From: Planococcus glaciei
Lineage (GTDB): Bacteria > Bacillota > Bacilli > Bacillales_A > Planococcaceae
DNA length: 64,000 nt
Assembly (NCBI RefSeq): GCF_900099655.1
Contig: NZ_FNDC01000011.1
Location: 62,001 to 126,000 of the forward strand
Reading direction: 5' to 3'
In this document: piece by piece, positions 23,361 through 30,792 of the stretch
How the letters are laid out: each line of letters begins with the position of its first letter
Numbering within the stretch: position 1 is the stretch's first letter
The notes under the pieces: model-generated
Told to the model about the DNA's origin: nothing
Databases searched by the model: none
What the model saw: only the letters and a program-made list of their open reading frames with translations
Translations under genes and position numbers: made by a program

Positions 23361-23954
23361 TTAGTTAAGCATAGAAGAATCGGTTGAGTTGGTAGTGGTT
23401 GTAGTTGTTTTGCTGTTATCGCCCTCTTTAGAGCTTGATACTTTTTCTTTCACTTGATTTGTAGCGTCAGCCGCTTTTTCTTTTGCCTGCGAAGCGAGTT
23501 CAGTGGCTTTTTCTTTTACTTGGGCGATTTTTCCGCTGCCGTCGCTAGAAGAATTGCTGCTGGCCAATTTATCTTTTACAGTTACTTGCAATTCCTTGCC
23601 GCTTTTTGGTGCCATTAGAAGGGCAAGGGTAGATCCGATTGCTGCTCCGCTTAAAAGACCTGCGAAGAATCCGCCGCCGGATTTGCCTTTTGCCGCATTC
23701 GGCTGGCCGCTGATTTTTCCGGCCCGCTGAAGGCGTTCTTCTACTTCAGCCACAATTTCTTTCACGGAACTGCCGCTTACTTCTACAAGCGAGCCTTCAA
23801 AGCTAAGGTAATCATAGCTGTCTGAGTTGCGGACAACGATTACGTCATAGCGGATTGCGTCCGTTTTCTGATTGACCATATCGGCCTGATACCCTTTTTT
23901 CTGCAAAGCTTTTTGAATGTCTGTAAATGGATGTTCTACTGCGATTCTTGGCAT
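23361..23954 (-). CDS. UPF0180 (YkuS)-YtxH fusion protein
   Basis: A 197-residue protein with two recognisable parts. Residues 1-77 (PRIAVEHPFTDIQKALQKKG onwards to VEERLQ) match the YkuS/UPF0180 family. Residues about 95-120 hold the YtxH signature, a glycine-rich membrane segment (GGGFFAGLLSGAAIGSTLAL) followed by LMAPKSGKEL. The rest is a long alternating-charge helix (VKEKATELASQAKEKAADAT) and a Thr/Ser tail, as in LEA-like general-stress proteins. YtxH proteins are usually stress-induced and membrane-associated. The fusion is unusual and its role unknown. The ATG is preceded by a weak AGCAGGT. Confidence 0.75.
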   Translation of the reverse strand: MPRIAVEHPFTDIQKALQKKGYQADMVNQKTDAIRYDVIVVRNSDSYDYLSFEGSLVEVSGSSVKEIVAEVEERLQRAGKISGQPNAAKGKSGGGFFAGLLSGAAIGSTLALLMAPKSGKELQVTVKDKLASSNSSSDGSGKIAQVKEKATELASQAKEKAADATNQVKEKVSSSKEGDNSKTTTTTTNSTDSSMLN

Positions 23955-24118
23955 ATTATCTACCTGCTTTCTATTAGAGTCATGCCTGTCTTTTTCCCTC
24001 TTTCACCCCGTTCTTAAACATAAGGCGTATTTTAAGGTGGAAAGGCGTTCAAAAGTGGGGAATCGGTGAGGTGAAAAGCTATAACTGAGTAAACAAATAA
24101 GAATTGTAAAATTAGTTG

Positions 24119-24147
24119 TTGACTCTCCGTTGTTTTAATATTATGAT
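24119..24147 (+). promoter_or_regulatory. Promoter of the S-box transcript
   Basis: TTGACT (24119-24124), a 17-bp spacer and TATGAT (24142-24147). Transcription would begin about ten bases later, just before the riboswitch. Confidence 0.75.
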
Positions 24148-24165
24148 TATTTTAACTTCATACAT

Positions 24166-24270
24166 CTTATCCAGAGAAGCCGAGGGACTGGCCCGTTGAC
24201 GCTTCAGCAACCTCTGACATTTGTCAGAAAGGTGCTACTTCCAGCAAGGATTTTATTCTTGGGAGATAAG
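24166..24270 (+). ncRNA. SAM-I (S-box) riboswitch aptamer
   Basis: The conserved S-box blocks occur in order: CTTATCCAGAG, GGAGGGA-equivalent GAGGGACTGGCCC, TGACGCTTCAGCAACC, GGTGCTACTTCC and the closing GAGATAAG that pairs with CTTATC to form P1. The stem CTGACATTTGTCAG forms one of the variable arms. The element binds S-adenosylmethionine and would switch off the downstream gene when SAM is abundant. Confidence 0.93.
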
Positions 24271-24290
24271 AGCGGGACGGTAGTGAAACT

Positions 24291-24334
24291 TAGCCTTCTT
24301 TTCTCTTTCTGGGAAAAGAAGGCTATTTATTTTT
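24291..24334 (+). terminator. Riboswitch-controlled terminator
   Basis: The stem TAGCCTTCTTTT / AAAAGAAGGCTA with an intervening loop is followed by TTTATTTTT. It is the off-state terminator of the S-box leader, 20 bases after the aptamer. Confidence 0.88.
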
Positions 24335-24367
24335 GTTAAAACAATGCAACCAAAGGAGAGGGACATT

Positions 24368-25753
24368 ATGACACGCAAACGGATTTATTTGAACGCTTTT
24401 GACATGAACTGCGCCGGCCATCAATCGCCGGGGCTCTGGACGCATCCGGAAGACCAGTCGCATCAATACAAAGACAGCGAATACTGGATCGAACTTGCAA
24501 AACTATTGGAGAAAGGAAAGTTTGACGCCATTTTCATCGCCGATGTCCTCGGTACATATGATGTCTACAACGGTTCAAGAGACGCTGCCGTCCGGCAGGG
24601 AGCCCAGTCGCCGGTCAATGATCCTCTGCTTGTCGTGCCGCTCATGTCAGCCGTGACGAAACATTTGGGCTTCGGCGTCACTGCTTCAGTCACGCATGAA
24701 CATCCTTACACCTTTGCCCGCCGGATTTCAACGCTCGACCATTTGACGAAAGGCCGCGTCGGCTGGAATATCGTCACTTCCTATTTAAAAAGTGCTGCGT
24801 TGAATATCGGCAAAGAAGATCAGGTCAAGCACGACAAACGCTATGATATTGCCGATGAGTATTTGGAAGTTTGCTATAAGTTATGGGAAGCCAGCTGGGA
24901 AGATGATGCGGTCATTCTGGACAAAGTGAATGGCATTTACGCGGACCCCGATAAGGTGCATGATATCAATCATATAGGAAAACACTATAAAGTGCCGGGT
25001 GCCCATTTAACGGAACCGTCGAAACAACGGACGCCGGTGCTTTATCAGGCAGGCGCATCCAAAAAAGGCGTGGCGTTTGCCGGAAAACACGCGGAATGCG
25101 TCTTTATCGGCCCGCCGAATATCGATATTGCCAAGCAGACGATCACCAAAATCCGTACGGAAGTGGCAAACGCCGGACGTGACCAAGAGGAAGTCAAAAT
25201 TCTATCCTTGCTTACACCGATTGTTGGCAAGACGGAAGAAGAAGCCCTTGCCAAATACGAAGATTACAAGAGCCACATCAGCCATGAAGGGGCACTGGCT
25301 TTATTCGGTGGATGGACGGGCGTCGATTTGTCCGGCTACGCACCGGAGCAGCCGCTTGAATACATTGAAAACGATGCGATCCAATCCGCATTGGAGAATT
25401 TCACAAAAATACTGCCGGGCAGAAAACCGACCGTCAACGACATTAAGGAATATGTCGGCATCGGCGGACTTGGGCCATTTACGGTTGGCTCTCCAGAACA
25501 GGTAGCGGATACTTTGGAACAATGGGTTGATGAAGCGGGCGTCGACGGCTTTAACATTGCCTATGCAATCACCCCGGGAACTTTTGCTGATTTTATCGAA
25601 CTGGTCGTGCCCATCCTGCAGGAACGCGGCCTTGTCCAAAAAGAATACCAGGGCAGTTCTTTGCGGGATGCCTTATTCGAAAAAGGAGACCATTTATTGC
25701 CGGCTCACACAGGCAAACAGTACATGCGGGTTCCAGCCTCGGTTGACAGCTAA
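24368..25753 (+). CDS. NtaA/SnaA/DszA-family flavin-dependent monooxygenase
   Basis: A 461-residue luciferase-like (LLM) monooxygenase of the NtaA/SnaA/SoxA(DszA) branch. Family features are NAFDMNCAGHQSPGLWTHP, KFDAIFIADVLG, the LGFGVTASVTHEHPY segment, GRVGWNIVTS and PVLYQAGAS. These enzymes use FMNH2 from a partner reductase and oxygen to oxidise organosulfur or aminopolycarboxylate substrates. Because a SAM riboswitch controls it, a sulfur substrate (for example S-methyl compounds or dialkyl sulfides or sulfones, as for YtnJ or SfnG/DmoA-like enzymes) is most likely. The start is the ATG at 24368 after AAAGGAGAGG. No flavin reductase gene is adjacent. Confidence 0.85.
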   Translation: MTRKRIYLNAFDMNCAGHQSPGLWTHPEDQSHQYKDSEYWIELAKLLEKGKFDAIFIADVLGTYDVYNGSRDAAVRQGAQSPVNDPLLVVPLMSAVTKHLGFGVTASVTHEHPYTFARRISTLDHLTKGRVGWNIVTSYLKSAALNIGKEDQVKHDKRYDIADEYLEVCYKLWEASWEDDAVILDKVNGIYADPDKVHDINHIGKHYKVPGAHLTEPSKQRTPVLYQAGASKKGVAFAGKHAECVFIGPPNIDIAKQTITKIRTEVANAGRDQEEVKILSLLTPIVGKTEEEALAKYEDYKSHISHEGALALFGGWTGVDLSGYAPEQPLEYIENDAIQSALENFTKILPGRKPTVNDIKEYVGIGGLGPFTVGSPEQVADTLEQWVDEAGVDGFNIAYAITPGTFADFIELVVPILQERGLVQKEYQGSSLRDALFEKGDHLLPAHTGKQYMRVPASVDS

Positions 25754-25943
25754 ATTCGCTTGCGAAAAAGGAGGGGGAAAAGCCTGGTATTCAGCTTTTC
25801 CTCTCGTTTTGTTTGTATCTATTCCCACGCGTTCATGGCTGATTTTGATACGTCTCGTTGATTTGATGGATAACCATGTGGAGCTGAAGTAAGTGCGGTC
25901 TTTATTCCAACACCCCCCCATTAGCGAAGCGGCAATCAACGTG

Positions 25944-25982
25944 AGAAAACCCCTCATAATTTGCTTGTGAGGGGTTTTCTTA
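25944..25982. terminator. Bidirectional terminator
   Basis: The 13-bp stem AGAAAACCCCTCA / TGAGGGGTTTTCT lies between the monooxygenase and convergent ctaB. The 190 bases from 25754 to 25943 hold no gene. Confidence 0.85.
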
Positions 25983-25990
25983 GCGTTTAT

Positions 25991-26887
25991 TTATAAAGCG
26001 TTCAGAATCAGTCCGATTGAAGAATAAATAATGACCGTAGAAAAAATCGTCATCATATGGATCAGGGAAAACAGGAACATTTTATTCGCCCATACTTCAA
26101 TTGTCATGCTGCGGGAGCCAAACAAGCTCAATCCCAGCCAAATCAAGCCAAGAATCAGTGACATCAAAGTCAAGCCGAGGCTCAAAGGCAGGAACAAAAA
26201 GCTGGAGAGTACCAGCAGCACCAAGTAGATATTGCTTTGGATGTAAGTGCGTCTCGCGCTTTTGACAACGGGAAGCATCGGAATGCTTGCCGCTGCGTAA
26301 TCTTCTTTTTTGCGGATGGCAATGGCGTAAAAATGGGGCATTTGCCAGATCACCATGATCAAAAATAATGCCCAGCATGCCGGATGCCAGATGTCAGGAG
26401 CCACGGCAGCCCAGCCGATCAAGGGAGGGATGGCTCCGGAAATGCTGCCGACTTCGGTATTCCAGATAGTATGGCGCTTGGTCCACATGGTATAAGGAAT
26501 GACGTAGAAAAAGACCCCCAGAAATCCGAGGAACGCCGCCAAGGGGGAGGCAACATACAATAACCCCAGCCCAATCAGCAATAACAGGACCGCCACTATG
26601 GCCACCCGTTTAATTGAAATGGTTCCGGTCACCGTGGGGCGAACTTTCGTGCGGGCCATCAAGGCGTCAATGTCGCGGTCGTATATGTTGTTGAACGCAC
26701 CGGACGCTGCAATGATCGCTGCAGTTCCTGTGAATGCCAGTAAGATGTTCACAATGTTATCGGTAAAGCTGTATTGATATGTGTACAACGCGAGCATCAA
26801 TCCAGCGATCATCGGTATCAGATTCGACTTGATGATTCCGGTTTTGACGACTTGGGCCCATAATGTTTTCTTTGATTGTTTTGTCAT
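25991..26887 (-). CDS. ctaB: Protoheme IX farnesyltransferase
   Basis: A 298-residue UbiA-superfamily prenyltransferase with about nine membrane helices. The first Asp-rich motif is NNIYDRDIDALMARTKVRP (about residues 66-84) and the second region is YAIAIRKKEDYAAASIPML. It converts heme B to heme O for terminal oxidases, in the cytoplasmic membrane. The gene is not next to other cta or cyo genes, so it may be a second copy or a dispersed one. The ribosome site before ATG is weak. A small open frame (26905-27078) lies directly upstream on the same strand. Confidence 0.9.
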   Translation of the reverse strand: MTKQSKKTLWAQVVKTGIIKSNLIPMIAGLMLALYTYQYSFTDNIVNILLAFTGTAAIIAASGAFNNIYDRDIDALMARTKVRPTVTGTISIKRVAIVAVLLLLIGLGLLYVASPLAAFLGFLGVFFYVIPYTMWTKRHTIWNTEVGSISGAIPPLIGWAAVAPDIWHPACWALFLIMVIWQMPHFYAIAIRKKEDYAAASIPMLPVVKSARRTYIQSNIYLVLLVLSSFLFLPLSLGLTLMSLILGLIWLGLSLFGSRSMTIEVWANKMFLFSLIHMMTIFSTVIIYSSIGLILNAL

Positions 26888-26904
26888 TTAATCTCTAGCC
26901 TCTT

Positions 26905-27078
26905 TCATATCCACGAAGGCCACTGTAACTCAGATGATTGTTCGGATTCTTTAAATCTCATATGTGCACAATCAATTTCACGCAGTTCAGTAAGACGTCG
27001 TTCATACTCTTGCTTTCTGTATCCAACAACTAAGTATACATGAAATAACGGTTTAAGTTGGTTAAAACATATCGACAA
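26905..27078 (-). CDS. Possible small protein upstream of ctaB
   Basis: An open frame of 57 codons ending 17 bases before ctaB. It starts at TTG (the only candidate after an in-frame stop) without a convincing ribosome site. The translation looks protein-like (LKPLFHVYLVVGYRKQEY, RRLTELREIDCAHMRFKESE, ending QWPSWI). It may be a leader-encoded small protein or the tail of a decayed gene. Family not recognised. Confidence 0.35.
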   Translation of the reverse strand: MSICFNQLKPLFHVYLVVGYRKQEYERRLTELREIDCAHMRFKESEQSSELQWPSWI

Positions 27079-27135
27079 TTTCTAAAGAAGGCGTTCACTT
27101 TACTTTCTTTACTGTTGCAATGATTATTTTTACAC

Positions 27136-27164
27136 AAAAAAGCAGCGAAATTAATTCGCTGCTT
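27136..27164 (-). terminator. Terminator of the TetR-MFS operon
   Basis: AGCAGCGAA / TTCGCTGCT stem overlapping the last codons of the MFS gene, followed on the minus strand by TTTTTTGTG. Confidence 0.8.
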
Positions 27165-28329
27165 CTTGCTGTACTTGCTTCGGTGTTTTCCAGGCAAATG
27201 TCAAAGCAATGCCGATGGCAAGCGTGACTGTTGCAAAATAGAATGGATAGTTCAAGTCGATATCGAACAGGATGCCTCCGATAATTGGGCCAATAATGTT
27301 CCCGATGCTTGTAAACATCGAGTTCATGCCGCCGACAAACCCTTGTTCATTTCCGGCAATCCTGGACAGATACGTCGTAACCGCAGGCCGCATCAAGTCG
27401 AAACCGACAAAGACCACCATGGTGACGAGCAAAATTGCCCAGTAGCTGGTCACATACGTCAAGATCAGGACAAGAGCGGTCGAGACGATCAAACTGTAGC
27501 GGATCAAACGGATCTCGCCCCACCAACGCGTAAAACGGTCGAAAAAGCCGACTTGCACGATGACTCCGACAATCGCACCTAGTGAAATGACGATGGCGAT
27601 ATCCTGCGGCGTAAAGCCGAATTTGTGGTCCACAAACAAAGCGAACAGCGACTCGAAAGATGCAAGCCCGAATGAGGAAATGAGGATGACCATAAAGGCG
27701 ATAAAATACATGGGTGAAAAAATGCGGCCGAATCCCGTTTTCTGTTCACCGTATAAATTCTCTTCCTGTTTTTGGCGTTCCGGTTCTTTCAGCAGCAAGA
27801 GCGATAAGAACATCGCAAACAGCCCGAAGCCTGCGGCGAAGAAAAAGGGAAGGCGTGTGCCGATTTCTGCCAGGAACCCGCCGATTCCAGGTCCGATGAT
27901 AAAACCGGTTGAAATCGCTGCTGACATGTAACCCAGTGCTTTAGGGCGCGTTTTGAGCGTCGTGATGTCTGCAATATACGCGGTAACAGCCGGCATGATA
28001 AAAGCCGCACTGACGCCGCCAAGCAGGCGGGACACGAACAGCACTTCAACCGATTGCCCGAGGCCGAATAACAATTCGGACATACTGAATACGAATAATC
28101 CCAATACAATTAAAGGTTTACGGCCGTACTTGTCCACGGCGCGTCCGGCAAGCGGGGAAACGACCAGCTGCGCCAGCGCAAAAGCGGATACCATGTAGCC
28201 GACAACCGTTCCTGAAATATTCAATTCGTTCATAATGGTCGGGGTTACCGGGATGACCAAGCCAATTCCTAAAAATGCGATAAATAAATTCAACAGCAAA
28301 ATAGATAAAACCAATTTGTAATTCTTCAT
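27151..28329 (-). CDS. NorA/Bmr-type multidrug MFS exporter
   Basis: A 392-residue MFS drug/proton antiporter of the 12-helix DHA1 group. LNLFIAFLGIGLVIPVTPTI, AGRAVDKYGRKP (motif A), LGGVSAAFIMPAVTAYIAD and GYMSAAISTGFIIGPGIGGF (motif C) closely follow NorA and Bmr. It should extrude hydrophobic cations, dyes or fluoroquinolones. The start is the ATG at 28329 after AGAGGT; an upstream extension has no site. It is the second gene of an operon with a TetR regulator 43 bases upstream, which probably controls it. Confidence 0.88.
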   Translation of the reverse strand: MKNYKLVLSILLLNLFIAFLGIGLVIPVTPTIMNELNISGTVVGYMVSAFALAQLVVSPLAGRAVDKYGRKPLIVLGLFVFSMSELLFGLGQSVEVLFVSRLLGGVSAAFIMPAVTAYIADITTLKTRPKALGYMSAAISTGFIIGPGIGGFLAEIGTRLPFFFAAGFGLFAMFLSLLLLKEPERQKQEENLYGEQKTGFGRIFSPMYFIAFMVILISSFGLASFESLFALFVDHKFGFTPQDIAIVISLGAIVGVIVQVGFFDRFTRWWGEIRLIRYSLIVSTALVLILTYVTSYWAILLVTMVVFVGFDLMRPAVTTYLSRIAGNEQGFVGGMNSMFTSIGNIIGPIIGGILFDIDLNYPFYFATVTLAIGIALTFAWKTPKQVQQEAAN

Positions 28330-28372
28330 AAATAAACCTCTTTTACATTTTTTCAATTACTAAAACAAAGCT

Positions 28373-28951
28373 TTATGCGCGGACCAGGCCGCGCCAAAAA
28401 ATCGGCCACACCGCTTCATACCGCTTCAAGTATGCAGCTTCGCCGCTGTACACCAATTCCGTGATCGTCCCTTCAATGACGGTGATAAACGCCAAAGCAC
28501 AGCTGGAGAAGTCGTCGGAGTAAAGGATGTTTTCACGGCGTTCGCGTTCTCTCATGACGCGGGTAAAGTGCCGGTGCATGCTGTCGAACAGAGGATTGAT
28601 CAACTCGCCAATCTCGTTCTCGAGGCGGGCAGGAGGGAAGTACATCGTCCGGAGGATAAACTTCATATGGTCGTTGCCTTCTAAGTCCTGGATAAACCAG
28701 TTAAAATAACCGCGCAGCAAATTTTCGAGCGGCTCTTCTTTCATTTGTTTAAAATAGCACCCCAAATGACTTCTTTCCCTTTCCAAAGCATAGGTTAATG
28801 CGGACAAAAACAACTCATCCTTGCCGGCATAATGGGCGTAAATCGAAGGTTTTTTGATGCCTACCGCTTCAGCAATCTTGCCAAGAGAAGCGCCTTCGTA
28901 CCCTTCGTTGGCAAACTGGACAAGCGCTATTTGCAGAATTTCCTTTTTCAT
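28373..28951 (-). CDS. TetR-family repressor
   Basis: A 192-residue TetR regulator. The N-terminal helix-turn-helix is FANEGYEGASLGKIAEAVGI-KKPSIYAHYAGKDELF (residues about 13-50); the remainder is an all-helical ligand-binding domain. It precedes the NorA-like exporter in one transcript and has a CTAACG/CGTTAG palindrome 12-26 bases before its ATG, consistent with autoregulation and drug-inducible efflux. Ribosome site GGAAGGTGA. Confidence 0.88.
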   Translation of the reverse strand: MKKEILQIALVQFANEGYEGASLGKIAEAVGIKKPSIYAHYAGKDELFLSALTYALERERSHLGCYFKQMKEEPLENLLRGYFNWFIQDLEGNDHMKFILRTMYFPPARLENEIGELINPLFDSMHRHFTRVMRERERRENILYSDDFSSCALAFITVIEGTITELVYSGEAAYLKRYEAVWPIFWRGLVRA

Positions 28952-28963
28952 TTGTTCACCTTC

Positions 28964-28977
28964 CTAACGGTCGTTAG
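28964..28977. promoter_or_regulatory. Putative TetR operator
   Basis: CTAACGGTCGTTAG has perfect 6-bp arms around a 2-bp centre, immediately upstream of the TetR gene, where the repressor would be expected to bind. Confidence 0.6.
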
Positions 28978-29124
28978 TCTACTATCGCATAATAGAAATC
29001 AAAGGTCAAAAGATTGAGCAGGACTTCCAGCAATAATATTTATAAGGTCTTAATCACCTAAATTTTTGTAATAATGAAACTCTCTGGCAGAGACGACGTA
29101 TACTAGAAAAAGGGGCGTGGGAAT

Positions 29125-29679
29125 ATGAGACATAGGCACATTCATAAAAAACTGCTTTTCATTTTACTAGTTATGTTATTTGCAACAGGAATGTTGGTTG
29201 GCTGTTCCCGAACGGGAGCGGAAAAAACAAATGAACAAGTGATCCAAAAGGTACTCGAGCTCCAGTTCTCAGGGCCGGATGAAGAATTCATGGATGCCAT
29301 CTGGAACCCAGAGTACAAAAAAGTAGTAGACGGAAAAGAAGAAAACGAGGTCTTTGACCGGTTCGTTCAAGAAGCATATGGCGATTATTTCACTGAAAGC
29401 GAACTTGACACCTTTGTCAGAGCATTTGGCACACAGTATCCAAGCACTGCACATTCTAATGGCTATAAATTAGATTTAAAAAACGTCTCTATAGAGCAGA
29501 CTGAACAAGCTACGAACCGCTACGAGTTTATTGCACAAGTCGGTTATCAGAAAGACGGAGGCAAAGAGGAAACAGCAAAAGTGGAAGGCGCCATTTTCTT
29601 CTCGACAAAAGAAGAAGGGAAAATTGGGCGTTTCCAATACAGTAAGGACGAAAGTTTAATAGAAAGTTTAAGCCGGTAA
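29125..29679 (+). CDS. Putative lipoprotein
   Basis: A 184-residue predicted lipoprotein with a basic N-terminus (RHRHIHKK), a hydrophobic core and the lipobox LVGC (Cys near residue 27). The mature part has a conserved-looking helical stretch (NEQVIQKVLELQFSGPDEEF) resembling the small lipoproteins of Bacillus with NTF2-like or DUF-type folds, but I cannot name the family. ATG follows GGGGCGTGGG. It starts a run of four small envelope genes. Confidence 0.7.
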   Translation: MRHRHIHKKLLFILLVMLFATGMLVGCSRTGAEKTNEQVIQKVLELQFSGPDEEFMDAIWNPEYKKVVDGKEENEVFDRFVQEAYGDYFTESELDTFVRAFGTQYPSTAHSNGYKLDLKNVSIEQTEQATNRYEFIAQVGYQKDGGKEETAKVEGAIFFSTKEEGKIGRFQYSKDESLIESLSR

Positions 29680-29749
29680 TAAGTCGGCATAAAAGGCTGG
29701 CAATCATAAAGCAGCATGTGGCAATGTAGCTTCAAAGGGGGGGAGAATA

Positions 29750-30013
29750 ATGACAGAAAAAGATTCCGGCGTTTCTATTCTCTATTTATTTTTTGGTACG
29801 CTCGGCATGATAATGGTGGCGCTTGCAGGATTAAATATGATTCAAGCGGAAGATAGTACTACACGGGTAATGATGATTTTGATTGGGATTATCGTTGTTG
29901 TAAATTATGTTTATTATTTGGAACGGAAAGCGGGAATGAGCAATAAGGCCATCTGGGGGCAGTCCGGTGTTCTTATTGCCTCCATTATTGGATATGCTTT
30001 TTGGGTTCTCTAA
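29750..30013 (+). CDS. Small three-helix membrane protein
   Basis: An 87-residue protein with three hydrophobic segments (ILYLFFGTLGMIMVALAGL, MMILIGIIVVVNYVYYL and SGVLIASIIGYAFWVL). AAAGGGGGGGAG precedes the ATG. Unknown function; its stop is 29 bases before the start of the next membrane protein. Confidence 0.6.
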   Translation: MTEKDSGVSILYLFFGTLGMIMVALAGLNMIQAEDSTTRVMMILIGIIVVVNYVYYLERKAGMSNKAIWGQSGVLIASIIGYAFWVL

Positions 30014-30042
30014 TGAATAGAAAACCAAGGAGGGGCGAAACA

Positions 30043-30255
30043 GTGGAGATAGCTAAAATAATGAGCGATGTAAGTTTCTTTTTCGGGCTTTTTCTCTGCT
30101 TTATGGGATTCATCCATGTTTTAGGATTTTCCAATCACGAGATTTTACGTCTTTCAGTTTTCTTCGGATTTCTATTTATCGGGCTAGGGGGTTTGCTAAG
30201 TAACTTTGCGGAACCCAAAACAGGGCAGTTAAAAGGGAGGGAGGAAAACAATTGA
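30043..30255 (+). CDS. Small two-helix membrane protein
   Basis: A 70-residue protein starting at GTG, chosen because AAGGAGGGG lies 7 bases upstream. Two hydrophobic segments (VSFFFGLFLCFMGFIHVLGF and LSVFFGFLFIGLGGLLSNF) and a charged tail. Its TGA overlaps the TTG start of the next gene, so the two are translationally coupled. Confidence 0.6.
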   Translation: MEIAKIMSDVSFFFGLFLCFMGFIHVLGFSNHEILRLSVFFGFLFIGLGGLLSNFAEPKTGQLKGREENN

Positions 30256-30686
30256 AGGACTATCTGCCAGGCGCCTTCATCTCGCTGCTGCTCTTTTTTG
30301 TATTGATGTATGTAGACCAGACAGTTTACCGGAATGTTATGCCATTAAACGCAATCATCATGTTATTGGCGCTACATGTCATTTTCTTTAAATATTTGCT
30401 GACGGAAAAACGTATCCTGCCTTATATTTTGTTGCTGATCCTCCTGGTTCCCGCCGTTTACTTCTCGCTCCCTGCATTAACGTATGACGAAGCCGAACAA
30501 AAGGTTCTCAGCAGCTATAATTTGGCAGAAGTGGATTCGATGCTCGTGCCGCTTGATAAGAATTCCTGGAATCCCTTTACGGCAAGATCGGCGCATTTGT
30601 TTACCGGAAAGTCCGGATCTGAAGAAATTACTTTGCTGGTGAATACGATGACGGGCGAAATTTTGCCGAGTACGTTGCCATATTAA
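30252..30686 (+). CDS. Membrane protein of unknown function
   Basis: A 144-residue protein with three or more N-terminal membrane segments (residues about 6-75) and a soluble C-terminal part of about 65 residues (TYDEAEQKVLSSYNLAEVDS to the end) probably outside the cell. The TTG start overlaps the preceding stop, with GGGAGGGAGG upstream. Family not recognised. Confidence 0.6.
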   Translation: MKDYLPGAFISLLLFFVLMYVDQTVYRNVMPLNAIIMLLALHVIFFKYLLTEKRILPYILLLILLVPAVYFSLPALTYDEAEQKVLSSYNLAEVDSMLVPLDKNSWNPFTARSAHLFTGKSGSEEITLLVNTMTGEILPSTLPY

Positions 30687-30729
30687 CAAAAGCTTTTCAG
30701 ATAATGTGATAACTTCCGGCGTTTTCTTC

Positions 30730-30735
30730 TATAAT
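30730..30735 (+). promoter_or_regulatory. Putative fbp -10 box
   Basis: TATAAT about 58 bases before fbp. The matching -35 (TGATAA near 30707-30712, 17-bp spacer) is weak. Confidence 0.4.
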
Positions 30736-30792
30736 GGAAGTATAAACATTAATTATTTGGCAATTAACTTTTAAGAACGGAGGGAGTTCAAC

